64,000 bases of DNA from Bacilli bacterium (GTDB lineage: Bacteria; Bacillota_I; Bacilli_A; RF39; UBA660), in assembly GCA_017941235.1 (NCBI GenBank), contig JAGAWU010000028.1, positions 34,729 through 98,728 on the forward strand. The letters run 5' to 3'. The notes under the pieces were generated by a model. That model did no database searches. It had not been told where the DNA came from and saw nothing but the letters and a program-made list of their open reading frames with translations. Shown in pieces: positions 17,461-26,360 of this stretch. Position 1 is the first letter of the stretch. The number at the start of each line of letters is the position of its first letter. The position numbers were made by a program, and so were the translations under genes.

Positions 17461-19272
17461 ATGAATGAAACAATTTTTGATAAATTGGATTTCGGACCAT
17501 TAAAACCACTATTGGATAATGATGATATTACAGATATATCTTATTGTAATGGGGGACAAATCTGGATTCGCTCACTTACTCAAGGATCTATCCGCGTTGA
17601 AATTCCAGGTTGTACTCAAGAGTTTATGGAAAAACTTGCATTCCAATGCTCTAATGTTATGGGTACAACCTTTAACAATGCAAAACCATTCTTAGATGCT
17701 GAAAGTAGTGAACTTCGTCTAAACTTTGTTCATCAATCAATAGCAACAAATGGTATAGCATGTGTTTTACGTAAGACGCCAGCAAAAATAAGACTTAATA
17801 AAGAAAAGCTTATGGAAGAAGATTACTTCACAAATGATATACATGACTTTTTAATAAAATGTGTTCAAGGTCACTGTAATATAATGGTATGTGGAGAAAC
17901 TGGTTCAGGTAAAACAGAGTTTGTTAAATATTTAGCAAGTCATACAAAAGAAAATGAAAAAATAATAACAATAGAAGATACATTGGAACTTCACTTGGAT
18001 AAAATTTATCCACACAGAGATATAGTTTCAATGAAAACTAATAATGTAGCAAGTTATTCAGATGTACTTGTTACATGTATGCGTCAGAATCCAAAATGGA
18101 TTCTATTATCAGAGGTACGTAGTGCTGAAGCAGTTAGTGCTGTACGTAACTCAATATCATCAGGACATAACATTCTATCTACAATTCATGCTGATAAAGC
18201 AAGTGCTATTCCTTATCGTTTATATAGTTTGATGGAAACAGATCTTGACGTTGATCAGTTCTTAACTACTATTTATCGTTATATTCAATTAGGAGTTCAT
18301 ATAAAAGCTTATTATAGTAAGAAATATGGAAAATTTCATCGTGAATTAGATGAAGTTACAGAATTTTATGTTGATGATAATAATAAATGTCAGTCAAATA
18401 CAATATACAGGAAACTATTTGATAAAGAAGCTGTAATGGTAAAACCAAGTGCACATCTACTTGAATATCTAGCTAATCAAAACATAGATGTTTCCGATAT
18501 AGTAGATCATTTAGGAAATGAAACATTAGAAGAAAAAGTAGAAGAGGCAAAAGAGGATAAAGACGATACTACAATTCCACAAACAATAGCAAGCAAGCCT
18601 GTTCAACAAGAAGAGAAAAAAGTAGATGAAAAAGATTTAGGATATAGCGTTATGAGTGATCCTAGTGGTGAAAAATTAGAAACAGAACCACCAGCACCAA
18701 ATACAATGTTTAATAGTAATAATAAACAAGAAAACATAGTTAATCAAAATGTAAATGTTGAAACACAGGCACAAGTTCAACCTGAAAATCAAAATCAACA
18801 ACAAACAATTGAAACACAGGCAGTAAACCAAAATATATTTCCAGAAAATCAAAGTATAGGTATTACACCACAAATAAATAATAACAACTTGGTTGGAAAT
18901 ATAAATTCAAATGAAATTGTTCATCCAATAAATAACAATAATAGCATAGAACAAACAAATATACTGCCACAAACACCTACAGCACAAATATTTCCAGAAA
19001 GTAATTTAAATAGTGAAAATAATGTAGTTAATACAATGGAAAATACAACTAACAATATTAACGAAAGTGTCCAAACACAAAGTACTAATGTAGCACAACC
19101 ACTACCACAATCAAATATCGGACTAGGAAATACCCTAATGAGTGGAAATAATCAAAATAGTTTATTTGATGCTAATAATAGTGATGTTAATAATGAAAAT
19201 AATGTTAATGAAAAACCACAAGGAATTATTAATACATTAAGTGTTGATGACATATTAAATGGACAAGGTTAG
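17461..19272 (+). CDS. cpaF: CpaF/TadA-type secretion ATPase with Asn/Gln-rich tail
   Basis: A 603-residue hexameric motor ATPase of the type II/IV secretion superfamily. Walker A is GETGSGKT (145-152), the Asp box is around 'TIEDTLELHL' (170-179), Walker B-like WILLSEVRS is 213-221, and the His box is GHNILSTIHA (235-244). Residues 1-350 are the normal CpaF length. The remaining 250 residues are a low-complexity Asn/Gln/Thr/Pro-rich tail not usual in CpaF, whose role is unknown. It should power pilus assembly together with the two TadB/TadC-like membrane platforms that follow. Confidence 0.9.
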   Translation: MNETIFDKLDFGPLKPLLDNDDITDISYCNGGQIWIRSLTQGSIRVEIPGCTQEFMEKLAFQCSNVMGTTFNNAKPFLDAESSELRLNFVHQSIATNGIACVLRKTPAKIRLNKEKLMEEDYFTNDIHDFLIKCVQGHCNIMVCGETGSGKTEFVKYLASHTKENEKIITIEDTLELHLDKIYPHRDIVSMKTNNVASYSDVLVTCMRQNPKWILLSEVRSAEAVSAVRNSISSGHNILSTIHADKASAIPYRLYSLMETDLDVDQFLTTIYRYIQLGVHIKAYYSKKYGKFHRELDEVTEFYVDDNNKCQSNTIYRKLFDKEAVMVKPSAHLLEYLANQNIDVSDIVDHLGNETLEEKVEEAKEDKDDTTIPQTIASKPVQQEEKKVDEKDLGYSVMSDPSGEKLETEPPAPNTMFNSNNKQENIVNQNVNVETQAQVQPENQNQQQTIETQAVNQNIFPENQSIGITPQINNNNLVGNINSNEIVHPINNNNSIEQTNILPQTPTAQIFPESNLNSENNVVNTMENTTNNINESVQTQSTNVAQPLPQSNIGLGNTLMSGNNQNSLFDANNSDVNNENNVNEKPQGIINTLSVDDILNGQG

Positions 19273-19285
19273 GAAGGAGTAAATT

Positions 19286-20179
19286 ATGGAACTAATTCTT
19301 TTGTTAGGAATAACAATATTTATAATTATATATAGAAAAAAACAAGATAATGATACCAATCATTTTATTACAGATCAAGTTACAGTTCTTTATGAAAAGT
19401 TTGCTCCCTACTCATTCAAAAAAGTAAGAGAAAAAACAAAAGAACTAGGAAGAGAAATGAGTCCAAAAGAATATATTCTACAAGGAGCATTTCTTGGAGG
19501 ATTTGCTGCAGTAATATCATATTTATATTTTTATAATCTAATAACAAGTATATTTTATGCAGTTGTAGCTATAATGTTTGTTCCTTACTTATCATTTTTA
19601 AGATGTAAGAGAGTATATAGTGAGTTTATTTTTGAACAAATTCAAGTATATACAAGTAATACTATAATGGAGTTTGCAACAACTCAATCATTCGTTAAAT
19701 CTCTAGAAGGTGTTAGAGAATCAGGACTTCTTGATGATCCAGTAGCTGGAGATGTAGACAGAGTTATAGAATTAGCATATAAAAATGGTAGTATAGATGA
19801 AGGTATAGAATTCTTTAATAATCTTTATCCATACTATATAGTAAAAAATATGCATCAACTTTTCCTACAAATAACAAAAGAAGGTGCACAAAACAGTAAT
19901 GATAGTTTAGAGCAAATGCAACTTGATATAGATACATTAGTTGAAGGTGTATATAGAGATAGAATTGATAGAGCTAATTTCCACAAAAAATTTCTACAAT
20001 TTGGTATGGTTTTATACATATTAGCTTTATTAGTACAATATTTACTTGGTCGAGAGTCATACATTATATTACTTCAACGGTGGTATGTAAAATTCTTATT
20101 ACACGCAATATTGATAATAAATACATACTTCCTAATAAATGGTGAAAAATATTATAATGAGAATGTAGGTGCTGAATAA
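19286..20179 (+). CDS. TadB-like inner-membrane platform protein
   Basis: A 297-residue protein with helices at the N-terminus, around 67-110, and two at the C-terminus, surrounding a cytoplasmic T2SSF-like helical domain ('SKSLEGVRESGLLDDPVAGD'-type region, 150-240). This is the layout of TadB, which transmits ATPase motion to the growing pilus. GGAAGGAG lies upstream. Its TAA stop overlaps the next ATG by one base, as expected for stoichiometric TadB/TadC. Confidence 0.8.
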   Translation: MELILLLGITIFIIIYRKKQDNDTNHFITDQVTVLYEKFAPYSFKKVREKTKELGREMSPKEYILQGAFLGGFAAVISYLYFYNLITSIFYAVVAIMFVPYLSFLRCKRVYSEFIFEQIQVYTSNTIMEFATTQSFVKSLEGVRESGLLDDPVAGDVDRVIELAYKNGSIDEGIEFFNNLYPYYIVKNMHQLFLQITKEGAQNSNDSLEQMQLDIDTLVEGVYRDRIDRANFHKKFLQFGMVLYILALLVQYLLGRESYIILLQRWYVKFLLHAILIINTYFLINGEKYYNENVGAE

Positions 20180-20973
20180 TGCAAGGAATGGAAATATTAT
20201 TTGTAATACTATTATTAATATTCATACTAACTTACAATAAGACAATCGACTTTAAAAAATTTATCATTGATAATAATAAATTTTTTGAATTATTAAAAGA
20301 AGATAACTATGAATTCTTAGTATATTCAAAATATGGAGAAAATGTAGATGTAAATTTACTATTTCAAAAAAGAATAACCAATGCATTAACAGTAGCACTA
20401 GTATTTATGGTACTATTTATGGGAAAATTTTCAGCATTAAATTTTGTTATAGTAATAGTAGTTTTTTATGGAATGTATAAACTACCATATATTCAATTAA
20501 ATAGTTTTTATAAAAAACACTTGCATCAAATTGACTTAATGCTTCCATACTATTTAAAGGGACTAGAAATTTTAATTCAACACTATACAGTCCCAGTAGC
20601 ACTAGCAAGAAGTATAAATGATGCTCCAAGTGTATTCAAACCAGGATTAAAGAAAATGATTGAAAGAATTAATTCAGGTGATTCAACAGTTGACCCTTAT
20701 ATGGAATTTGCAAACACTTATCCAGTTAGAGATTCTATGAGAATGATGAGACTATTATATAGATTAGGAATTGGTTCACAAGAAAGAAAGCAAGATAGAC
20801 TTATGATGTTTTCAAGAAGTGTATCAAATCTTCAAAACAAAGCTCGTGAAGTAAAATATAAAGAAAGACTTGATAGGATGGAAGGAAAAACAATGACAAT
20901 GCTTATATCAACAGGCATTGGAGTAATGCTTATTCTTCTAATAGCAATGATGAACATGTTTGGTTCAGTCTAA
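20179..20973 (+). CDS. TadC-like inner-membrane platform protein
   Basis: A 264-residue protein with an N-terminal helix, a hydrophobic pair near 70-100, a T2SSF-type helical domain ('LDLMLPYYLKGLEILIQHYT', 'YRLGIGSQERKQDRLM') and a C-terminal helix (243-262). This is the second platform protein typical of Tad systems. It may start at the overlapping ATG 20179 or at the ATG nine bases later. After it comes an 81-base gap with a new promoter for the pilin genes. Confidence 0.78.
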   Translation: MQGMEILFVILLLIFILTYNKTIDFKKFIIDNNKFFELLKEDNYEFLVYSKYGENVDVNLLFQKRITNALTVALVFMVLFMGKFSALNFVIVIVVFYGMYKLPYIQLNSFYKKHLHQIDLMLPYYLKGLEILIQHYTVPVALARSINDAPSVFKPGLKKMIERINSGDSTVDPYMEFANTYPVRDSMRMMRLLYRLGIGSQERKQDRLMMFSRSVSNLQNKAREVKYKERLDRMEGKTMTMLISTGIGVMLILLIAMMNMFGSV

Positions 20974-20997
20974 AAATGTAAAATACATTAATAATTG

Positions 20998-21025
20998 TTG
21001 AAAAAAATATATAGTATGATATAAT
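20998..21025 (+). promoter_or_regulatory. Internal promoter before the Flp-like pilin
   Basis: TTGAAA (20998-21003), 16 bp, TATAAT (21020-21025) with an extended -10 (TGATATAAT). Followed by an almost ideal GGAGGAGG site. It suggests extra transcription of the small pilin gene. Confidence 0.65.
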
Positions 21026-21054
21026 TAAATTATAATCGAGGGAGGAGGAATAAA

Positions 21055-21213
21055 ATGAAAGAAGCAACTGGAGAATTAAATATGACAGTAGTTACTATTA
21101 TAGCAATAGCAGGAATTGCTGCATTCTTAACAGTATTCTTATGGCCAAATATAAAAAATAGTATAAGTAATCAATGGAATAATATTGAAAATAGTAATAT
21201 GGAACAACCATAA
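21055..21213 (+). CDS. Small Flp-like pilin candidate (52 residues)
   Basis: A 52-residue frame from ATG 21055 to TAA 21213 with a very strong GAGGGAGGAGG ribosome binding site and its own promoter. The protein has a short polar leader (MKEATGELN), one membrane helix (about 10-29) and a short polar Asn-rich tail: the size and layout of Flp major pilins. Its position between TadB/TadC and the TadE-like genes is where the Flp gene is expected. The leader has a glycine (Gly6) before Glu7, a possible prepilin cleavage point, but the classic motif is not exact. Confidence 0.7.
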   Translation: MKEATGELNMTVVTIIAIAGIAAFLTVFLWPNIKNSISNQWNNIENSNMEQP

Positions 21214-21242
21214 AATTTGAAAAAATAAGGGAGCGATAAAAG

Positions 21243-21710
21243 ATGAAAGAAGGAATAGGAACTACATTCAATTTATCACTTCTTTTTTATTTCATGTTAC
21301 TAGTGGCAGGATTTGCACTTTTTGGAACAAATTACTACAGGGCATTTTTAGTAAAAAATAAAATGATTACTTTAATAGAACAATATGAAGCAAACTTTAC
21401 TAATATTGCATTTAAAGAAAAAAGAGAAGAAACAATTAATAAAGTAGGATACAGGAAAAATGCACCATTAACTCAAGATTCGTTAATAAGTGAAGGATGG
21501 AACTGTCCTAACGAAGAAGGTTGGTGTTATAAACTAGATAAACAAAATTACAATGAAAATAATTCCACAGAAGTTAAATGTGTTTATCAAGTTAAAACAT
21601 TTGTAAGCACAGATATCCCCGTTATAAATAGATTGTTTTCAAGTTTTAAATTCTTTGAAGTAAATGGTGTAACAAAAGAAATAAGAAGAAGGGATGGTTG
21701 CAGTAAATGA
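21243..21710 (+). CDS. TadE-like minor pilin
   Basis: A 155-residue protein with a short start MKEGIG, one membrane helix (9-28) and an extracytoplasmic domain with cysteines, including the EGWCYK block. Its C-terminal half 'TFVSTDIPVINRLFSSF' matches the next gene's 'TFISVDIPFINRIFNKI', so the two are paralogues. TadE/TadF proteins are minor pilins that prime Flp assembly. Its TGA overlaps the ATG of the next gene by 4 bases. Confidence 0.65.
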   Translation: MKEGIGTTFNLSLLFYFMLLVAGFALFGTNYYRAFLVKNKMITLIEQYEANFTNIAFKEKREETINKVGYRKNAPLTQDSLISEGWNCPNEEGWCYKLDKQNYNENNSTEVKCVYQVKTFVSTDIPVINRLFSSFKFFEVNGVTKEIRRRDGCSK

Positions 21711-22165
21711 AAGAAGGAATAGGAAATACGGTAGTCATTTCTTTAGTAATGGTATTTATAGTTTTTATGAGTTCATACCTAGCGTTTACAATAAATTATA
21801 GTAAAGCATTTAAAATGAAAAGTAAGTTAATTGATGTAATACAAAGTCATAATAATAATATGAATGATGAAGAGATAGCTGTTGAAATGAATAATTATAT
21901 AAATGAAATAGGTTATTCAACAAATTCTGAAACTATGCAAAGTAATTGTACAAATGCTGGGTATTCTGTAATGGAAGGTGCAACTGGTTGGTGTTATAAA
22001 GAATTTTCAAGTGAAGTAAATGATGAAGGAAATGTAAGAAGATATGTAAAAATAAGAACATTTATATCTGTAGATATTCCATTTATAAATAGAATATTTA
22101 ATAAAATTAGAGTTTTTACAGTTGAAGGGTCTACAAAACCAACTTATAGTCATTTAGAAAAATAG
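21707..22165 (+). CDS. TadE/TadF-like minor pilin (paralogue)
   Basis: A 152-residue paralogue of the preceding gene: the same MKEGIG start, one membrane helix (7-27), a TGWCYK block and the 'TFISVDIPFINRIF' segment near the C-terminus. The conserved GWCYK cysteine pairs with an earlier cysteine (SNCTNAG here, WNCPNEEG in the paralogue), probably as a disulfide. Translation is coupled to the previous gene through an ATGA overlap. The pair probably forms a heteromer, as TadE and TadF do. Confidence 0.65.
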   Translation: MKEGIGNTVVISLVMVFIVFMSSYLAFTINYSKAFKMKSKLIDVIQSHNNNMNDEEIAVEMNNYINEIGYSTNSETMQSNCTNAGYSVMEGATGWCYKEFSSEVNDEGNVRRYVKIRTFISVDIPFINRIFNKIRVFTVEGSTKPTYSHLEK

Positions 22166-22177
22166 TAAGGAGAACAT

Positions 22178-23176
22178 ATGAATGTAATAGTAGGAAATGA
22201 AAGGATGGATGAATTAGCAACTTTAGACGTTGATGTAATTAAAAGTATCAACGGTGTTTTTGATTCGGCCGAAATAGTATCTATCTTTAAAAACTTCTAT
22301 TTCAATAAGATGATATTAGATGCTACAAGTGTAAGAGATTACTTAAATATCAACAATATTCAAAAGATTGCTAATGAATTAAATGCTAATAAAATAATAG
22401 TCTTTTTACCAAAAACAGAAGAAGTGTCGTCAAAAAGCTATTTGTCTGGATTAGTTAAAGCAGGAATTTATAATTTTACAAATAATATAGAAGGAGTTAA
22501 GTATCTAATTACACATAGTAACACCTATGAACAAGTAGCTGCATTAGAACAAGAACAAGAACAAGTACAGGAATTAACACAAACAGTACAAGAAAAAGTC
22601 GAAAGTGGTTGTAGAGTTTTAGGTATAAGAAATGTAACAGATCACGCTGGTGCAACAACATTAATATATATGCTAAAAAGAGAGTTAGAGAGAATATATG
22701 GTGAAACAGTATATGCACTTGAAGTAAGTAAACATGACTTACAATACTTTAATGTAAAAAACACAATAAGTTGTACTAAAGATTCTTTAATACCAACAAT
22801 TAATAAATTATCTTCTGCCTCAATAATTTTAATTGATTTAAATGATTGCGAAGATGAATCAGCATGTGGAGATATTTTATATTTAATAGAACCAAGTTCA
22901 ATTAGATTGAATAAACTAATGAGAACAAATAGAAACATATTTAATGAATTAGTAGGTAAGAAAATTATATTAAACAAAAGTTTACTAACAGGAAAAGATA
23001 TTAATGATTTTGAATATGAAGCAAAGACAAAAGTTTTCTATAATATGCCACCACTTGATGAAAGAAAGAAAAATGAGCAAATAATGGGATTGATTGGTAA
23101 TGTAGGATTAACAAATGTTAATAATACAAATAGTAAAAAAAGTAGTGGAAAGATACTAGGTTTATTTAGATTTTAA
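22178..23176 (+). CDS. TadZ/CpaE-like degenerate ParA-family ATPase
   Basis: A 332-residue protein: an N-terminal receiver-like domain (about 1-115), a Gln/Glu-rich linker (120-143), then a MinD/ParA-type fold. The P-loop region at 149-161 reads GIRNVTDHAGATT, which retains the ATT end seen in CpaE-type proteins but lacks the glycines and lysine of a working deviant Walker A. CpaE/TadZ proteins mark where the Tad pilus is built. Nucleotide binding may be weak or lost. It lies between the minor pilins and the VirB2-like genes, joining the Tad and type IV halves. Confidence 0.75.
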   Translation: MNVIVGNERMDELATLDVDVIKSINGVFDSAEIVSIFKNFYFNKMILDATSVRDYLNINNIQKIANELNANKIIVFLPKTEEVSSKSYLSGLVKAGIYNFTNNIEGVKYLITHSNTYEQVAALEQEQEQVQELTQTVQEKVESGCRVLGIRNVTDHAGATTLIYMLKRELERIYGETVYALEVSKHDLQYFNVKNTISCTKDSLIPTINKLSSASIILIDLNDCEDESACGDILYLIEPSSIRLNKLMRTNRNIFNELVGKKIILNKSLLTGKDINDFEYEAKTKVFYNMPPLDERKKNEQIMGLIGNVGLTNVNNTNSKKSSGKILGLFRF

Positions 23177-23229
23177 TTGACAAAAATATAAAAATTAGAT
23201 ATTATGTAATTAGTTAGGAGGAGTTTATT

Positions 23230-23574
23230 ATGACTGGCTTATTTGAAATATTAGATATAAATGACGGTTGTCATGGATTATTACCAATTTTTAAAGTTAT
23301 TAGAAAAGGAATTTTCCCTATAATATGGATTGGTATTCCTATTGTTCTAATTTTAATGGGAACTATTGATTTAGGTAAAGCAGTTATGGCTAGTGATGAT
23401 AAAGAAATTAAAGCTGCACAAGGTAGACTTATTAAACGTGTAATTTATGCAGTAATAATCTTCTTTATGGTAACAATCGTTTCATTAGTTATGGATCTTA
23501 TCGGTACTGCTGATGATAATGATATAGAAGGCAATACTGATTGGCGTTCTTGCTGGGAAGCAGCAAAAAATTAG
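23230..23574 (+). CDS. VirB2/TrbC-like membrane pilin protein
   Basis: A 114-residue protein with two helices (about 28-50 and 70-95) joined by a short charged loop ('GKAVMASDDKEIKAAQGRLI'), the topology of VirB2/TrbC-type subunits in Gram-positive type IV secretion systems. The loop and second helix are shared with the next gene. AGGAGGAG lies upstream. A strong hairpin terminator follows immediately, so this gene may be expressed at a higher level than those after it. Confidence 0.6.
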   Translation: MTGLFEILDINDGCHGLLPIFKVIRKGIFPIIWIGIPIVLILMGTIDLGKAVMASDDKEIKAAQGRLIKRVIYAVIIFFMVTIVSLVMDLIGTADDNDIEGNTDWRSCWEAAKN

Positions 23575-23600
23575 TAGCAATTAATATTGCTATTTTTTTT
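23575..23600 (+). terminator. Internal (attenuating) terminator in the cluster
   Basis: A 7-bp stem (TAGCAAT at 23575-23581, ATTGCTA at 23586-23592) followed by eight T. It lies between the two VirB2-like genes. With no usable promoter found after it, read-through must feed the downstream genes. Confidence 0.75.
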
Positions 23601-23647
23601 TGTTTTTGATATACTAAAAATGGCAAATTATGTTTTGGAGTGATTAT

Positions 23648-24091
23648 ATGAAAAAAATATATTTAGTTATAATTATTTTTATTTTGGCCCTTTCTATGCC
23701 ATTTTCAGTAAGAAATGTCCATGCATTAGAAAAGATTGATTATACAAATAATAGTGTAAAAAGAGTTGATTATGAAAATATTGATAATGATGATGCAAAT
23801 TGCGAATATATTTTTGGCGATCCAAATGATGAAAAGTCAGTAGCATATATACTTCAAAAATTTTTTGATTATATAAAAATTATAGGACCAATACTTGTAA
23901 TTATATTAAGTGGATATGATTTTGCAAAAAATGCCCTTAACTCTGATGCAGATAAAATGAAAAAAGCAACAAGTAAATTAGTTACAAGATTATTGTGTGC
24001 TGTAGGATTATTCTTTGTACCAATACTAACAAGTTTTATAATAAATTTAATAAATAATACATCCTATGAACAAACATGCGGTATAAAATAA
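23648..24091 (+). CDS. VirB2/TrbC-like protein with signal peptide
   Basis: A 147-residue protein from ATG 23648 (GGAG 7 bases upstream; an ATG at 23630 lacks a site). It has a signal peptide ('VHALEK' cleavage region, about residue 26), a short extracellular segment with a cysteine, and two helices joined by 'GYDFAKNALNSDADKMKKAT', paralogous to the loop of the preceding gene. Signal peptide plus two helices is the classic VirB2 precursor layout. It begins the block of type IV secretion core genes. Confidence 0.65.
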   Translation: MKKIYLVIIIFILALSMPFSVRNVHALEKIDYTNNSVKRVDYENIDNDDANCEYIFGDPNDEKSVAYILQKFFDYIKIIGPILVIILSGYDFAKNALNSDADKMKKATSKLVTRLLCAVGLFFVPILTSFIINLINNTSYEQTCGIK

Positions 24092-24115
24092 TTTGATTAG
24101 GGGTGAAATAATTGT

Positions 24116-26341
24116 ATGAATAATGTATTTATAGTACATGGATGGGTACTTGATGCAATTAGACTAATATTTGCTGCAATTGATGGAATAATATATGAAT
24201 TATTAGCCGCAGTAGTAGCAATATTCTATAATGTTGCAAGTGCACAATTGATTTCAGGAACAGTAATGCATGACTTTTTCAGTAGAATTCAACTAGTTCT
24301 TGGAATAATTGTAATGTTTAAAGTAGCAACATCATTATTCATGGGAATAATGAATCCAGAATCACTTGGAGATAAGAAGAATGGTTTTGGAAGTGTAATT
24401 AAAAGAGTAATAATAGTATTAATAATGCTAGTGTTAATAGTACCACTAGATATACCAGGTGTTGATATGGATGACATCTCAGAAACTGGGCAGACAAGTT
24501 GGAATGCAAGACTTAATGCAAATGGTATAGCCTTTGGAACATTATTTGAACTTCAAGCAAGATTACTAAAACAAAATACAATAGCAAAGCTTGTTTTAGG
24601 AGTTGATGGTTCAGAAGCTACAACTAATGAAACAGGATTAGAAAGTGGTCAAAATTTATCAAGAATAATATTTAAAAGTTTTTTTGTTATAGCAGAATAT
24701 GATGGAGAACCAATTTGTGAAACATCTAGTGGTTCAAACCTTGAAAAAGCATATAATTTATATTTAGATGATGATTCTACGGCAGGTGAATTGCTTAGTA
24801 TAGTTAATTATACATGCGAAGATGGAGATGGAACTGTTGCTTCAATCTTCGATGCAATTGATTTTTTAGATTTATTTGATAGCGGTAATTTCTATGCATT
24901 TTCTTATTCATTCTTATTTTCAACTGTAGTAGGAATTTTTTGCGTAATTGTAATGATCTCATACACAGTAGATGCAGCGATAAGATTGGTAAAACTTACA
25001 ATACTATATTTAATCGCACCAATTCCAATATTAAGTTATATAGATCCAAAAACAGAAAAGAATTTTCATAATTGGTTAAAAGTTGTAGGAAGTACATATT
25101 TGGATCTGTTTATAAGGCTCGCAATTGTATATATAATAATATTCCTAATTAGAGAAGTTGACAGTACATTATTTAATGGTACTAATGACTTTTTAGCTGT
25201 AGAAGATGGAGTCGTAGGTGTATTCTCAAAAGTATTCATAATATTAGGTTTATTAATGTTTGCACGTGAAGCTCCTAAATTTATAACTGATACATTAGGA
25301 CTTAAACAAACAAATGGATTATTTGGAGGTCTTACTAGTCTTATCGGTGGAGTATCTTCAAGTATTCAAGGATTTAAAGCTAGCCAAGACTCTATGAAAA
25401 ATAGACTTGATAGTAATGGAAATCCAATTAATCCACCTGAAAAATTTAGAAATAGAGCTAAGTCAGTTGGGGCTGGTTTATTAACAGGTATAGGAGGTAT
25501 GAGTCAAACTTATACTACTTATGCGGGTGCAAAAGATAACAAGTTTAGATCTTCTTTAGATAAAATTAATAGTCAAAATGCTATAAGACGTGAAAATGCA
25601 ATGCATGGTTCAACATTTGGAAGTGCACTTATGGCGCAAGGTATGCAAGATTTGACTGGTGATAGTAAATATGACAGATTAAAGAGAGAGAAACAACAAA
25701 TAGAAAAAGGAATTAAAAAGAAAGAAAGTGATCTTGCTGATAAAAAACAACAAGCTGCTCTTGTCAGTGGTAATGCTAAGAAGATGAGTGATATTATTTC
25801 AAAAGCACAAGATACAGTTAAGAAAAAAGGTGCAGAGACAGTATTTGATGGTAAATTAACTAACTTGAAAGATATTGAAGCAGCATATGAAGTTGGAAAA
25901 ACTACAGGAAATTATACTTTCGAGGGCAAAACATATTCTGCTGCTGACTTTGGAAAATTATATTCAGATTCCATTGATAATGCAGCCAATCTATACCTTG
26001 CTGGAAAAGCAACATTTGCAAATGGAGCTTCCATGAGTATTTCTCAAGAACATCAAGTATTGCTTGATCAAGCTCAAACTGCATTTACTGCAAATGGAGG
26101 AGCATTTAGTGAGTTAAAAGATGAAAATGGTAATTCTATTGCTGGAACAACAGATTATATCAAAGGATTTAAAACTGAAGCTGATAAACTAGTAGCTGAA
26201 GATTTAACTACACAAGCAGACCTTCAAACTGCACAAAATGCAATCGATGTAGAAAAGAAAAAACTTTCTGCAAAAGAAGCAGATTTGGAAAGAGCCAAAG
26301 CAGATCTACGAAATTCAGATGGTGGACGTGGCGGAAAATAA
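24116..26341 (+). CDS. VirB6/TrbL-like type IV secretion channel protein
   Basis: A 741-residue protein with about seven to eight helices in residues 15-400, including 'FLFSTVVGIFCVIVMISYTV' and the conserved 'IRLVKLTILYLIAPIPILSY' segment of TrbL/VirB6 proteins. Residues 410-741 are soluble, charged and rich in Ala/Lys/Glu with coiled-coil stretches (520-560, 680-735). It should form the membrane channel. The start ATG 24116 has GGGGTG 11 bases before it. The order VirB6, VirB3-like, VirB4, wall hydrolase, VirD4 fits Gram-positive type IV systems. Confidence 0.78.
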   Translation: MNNVFIVHGWVLDAIRLIFAAIDGIIYELLAAVVAIFYNVASAQLISGTVMHDFFSRIQLVLGIIVMFKVATSLFMGIMNPESLGDKKNGFGSVIKRVIIVLIMLVLIVPLDIPGVDMDDISETGQTSWNARLNANGIAFGTLFELQARLLKQNTIAKLVLGVDGSEATTNETGLESGQNLSRIIFKSFFVIAEYDGEPICETSSGSNLEKAYNLYLDDDSTAGELLSIVNYTCEDGDGTVASIFDAIDFLDLFDSGNFYAFSYSFLFSTVVGIFCVIVMISYTVDAAIRLVKLTILYLIAPIPILSYIDPKTEKNFHNWLKVVGSTYLDLFIRLAIVYIIIFLIREVDSTLFNGTNDFLAVEDGVVGVFSKVFIILGLLMFAREAPKFITDTLGLKQTNGLFGGLTSLIGGVSSSIQGFKASQDSMKNRLDSNGNPINPPEKFRNRAKSVGAGLLTGIGGMSQTYTTYAGAKDNKFRSSLDKINSQNAIRRENAMHGSTFGSALMAQGMQDLTGDSKYDRLKREKQQIEKGIKKKESDLADKKQQAALVSGNAKKMSDIISKAQDTVKKKGAETVFDGKLTNLKDIEAAYEVGKTTGNYTFEGKTYSAADFGKLYSDSIDNAANLYLAGKATFANGASMSISQEHQVLLDQAQTAFTANGGAFSELKDENGNSIAGTTDYIKGFKTEADKLVAEDLTTQADLQTAQNAIDVEKKKLSAKEADLERAKADLRNSDGGRGGK

Positions 26342-26360
26342 TCTATGGAGTGTGATATAA

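Noticed and set aside
23606..23634. Possible promoter TTGATA-17-TATGTT after the internal terminator
   Set aside because: The implied start would lie at or beyond the ribosome binding site of the 23648 gene, leaving no usable leader.
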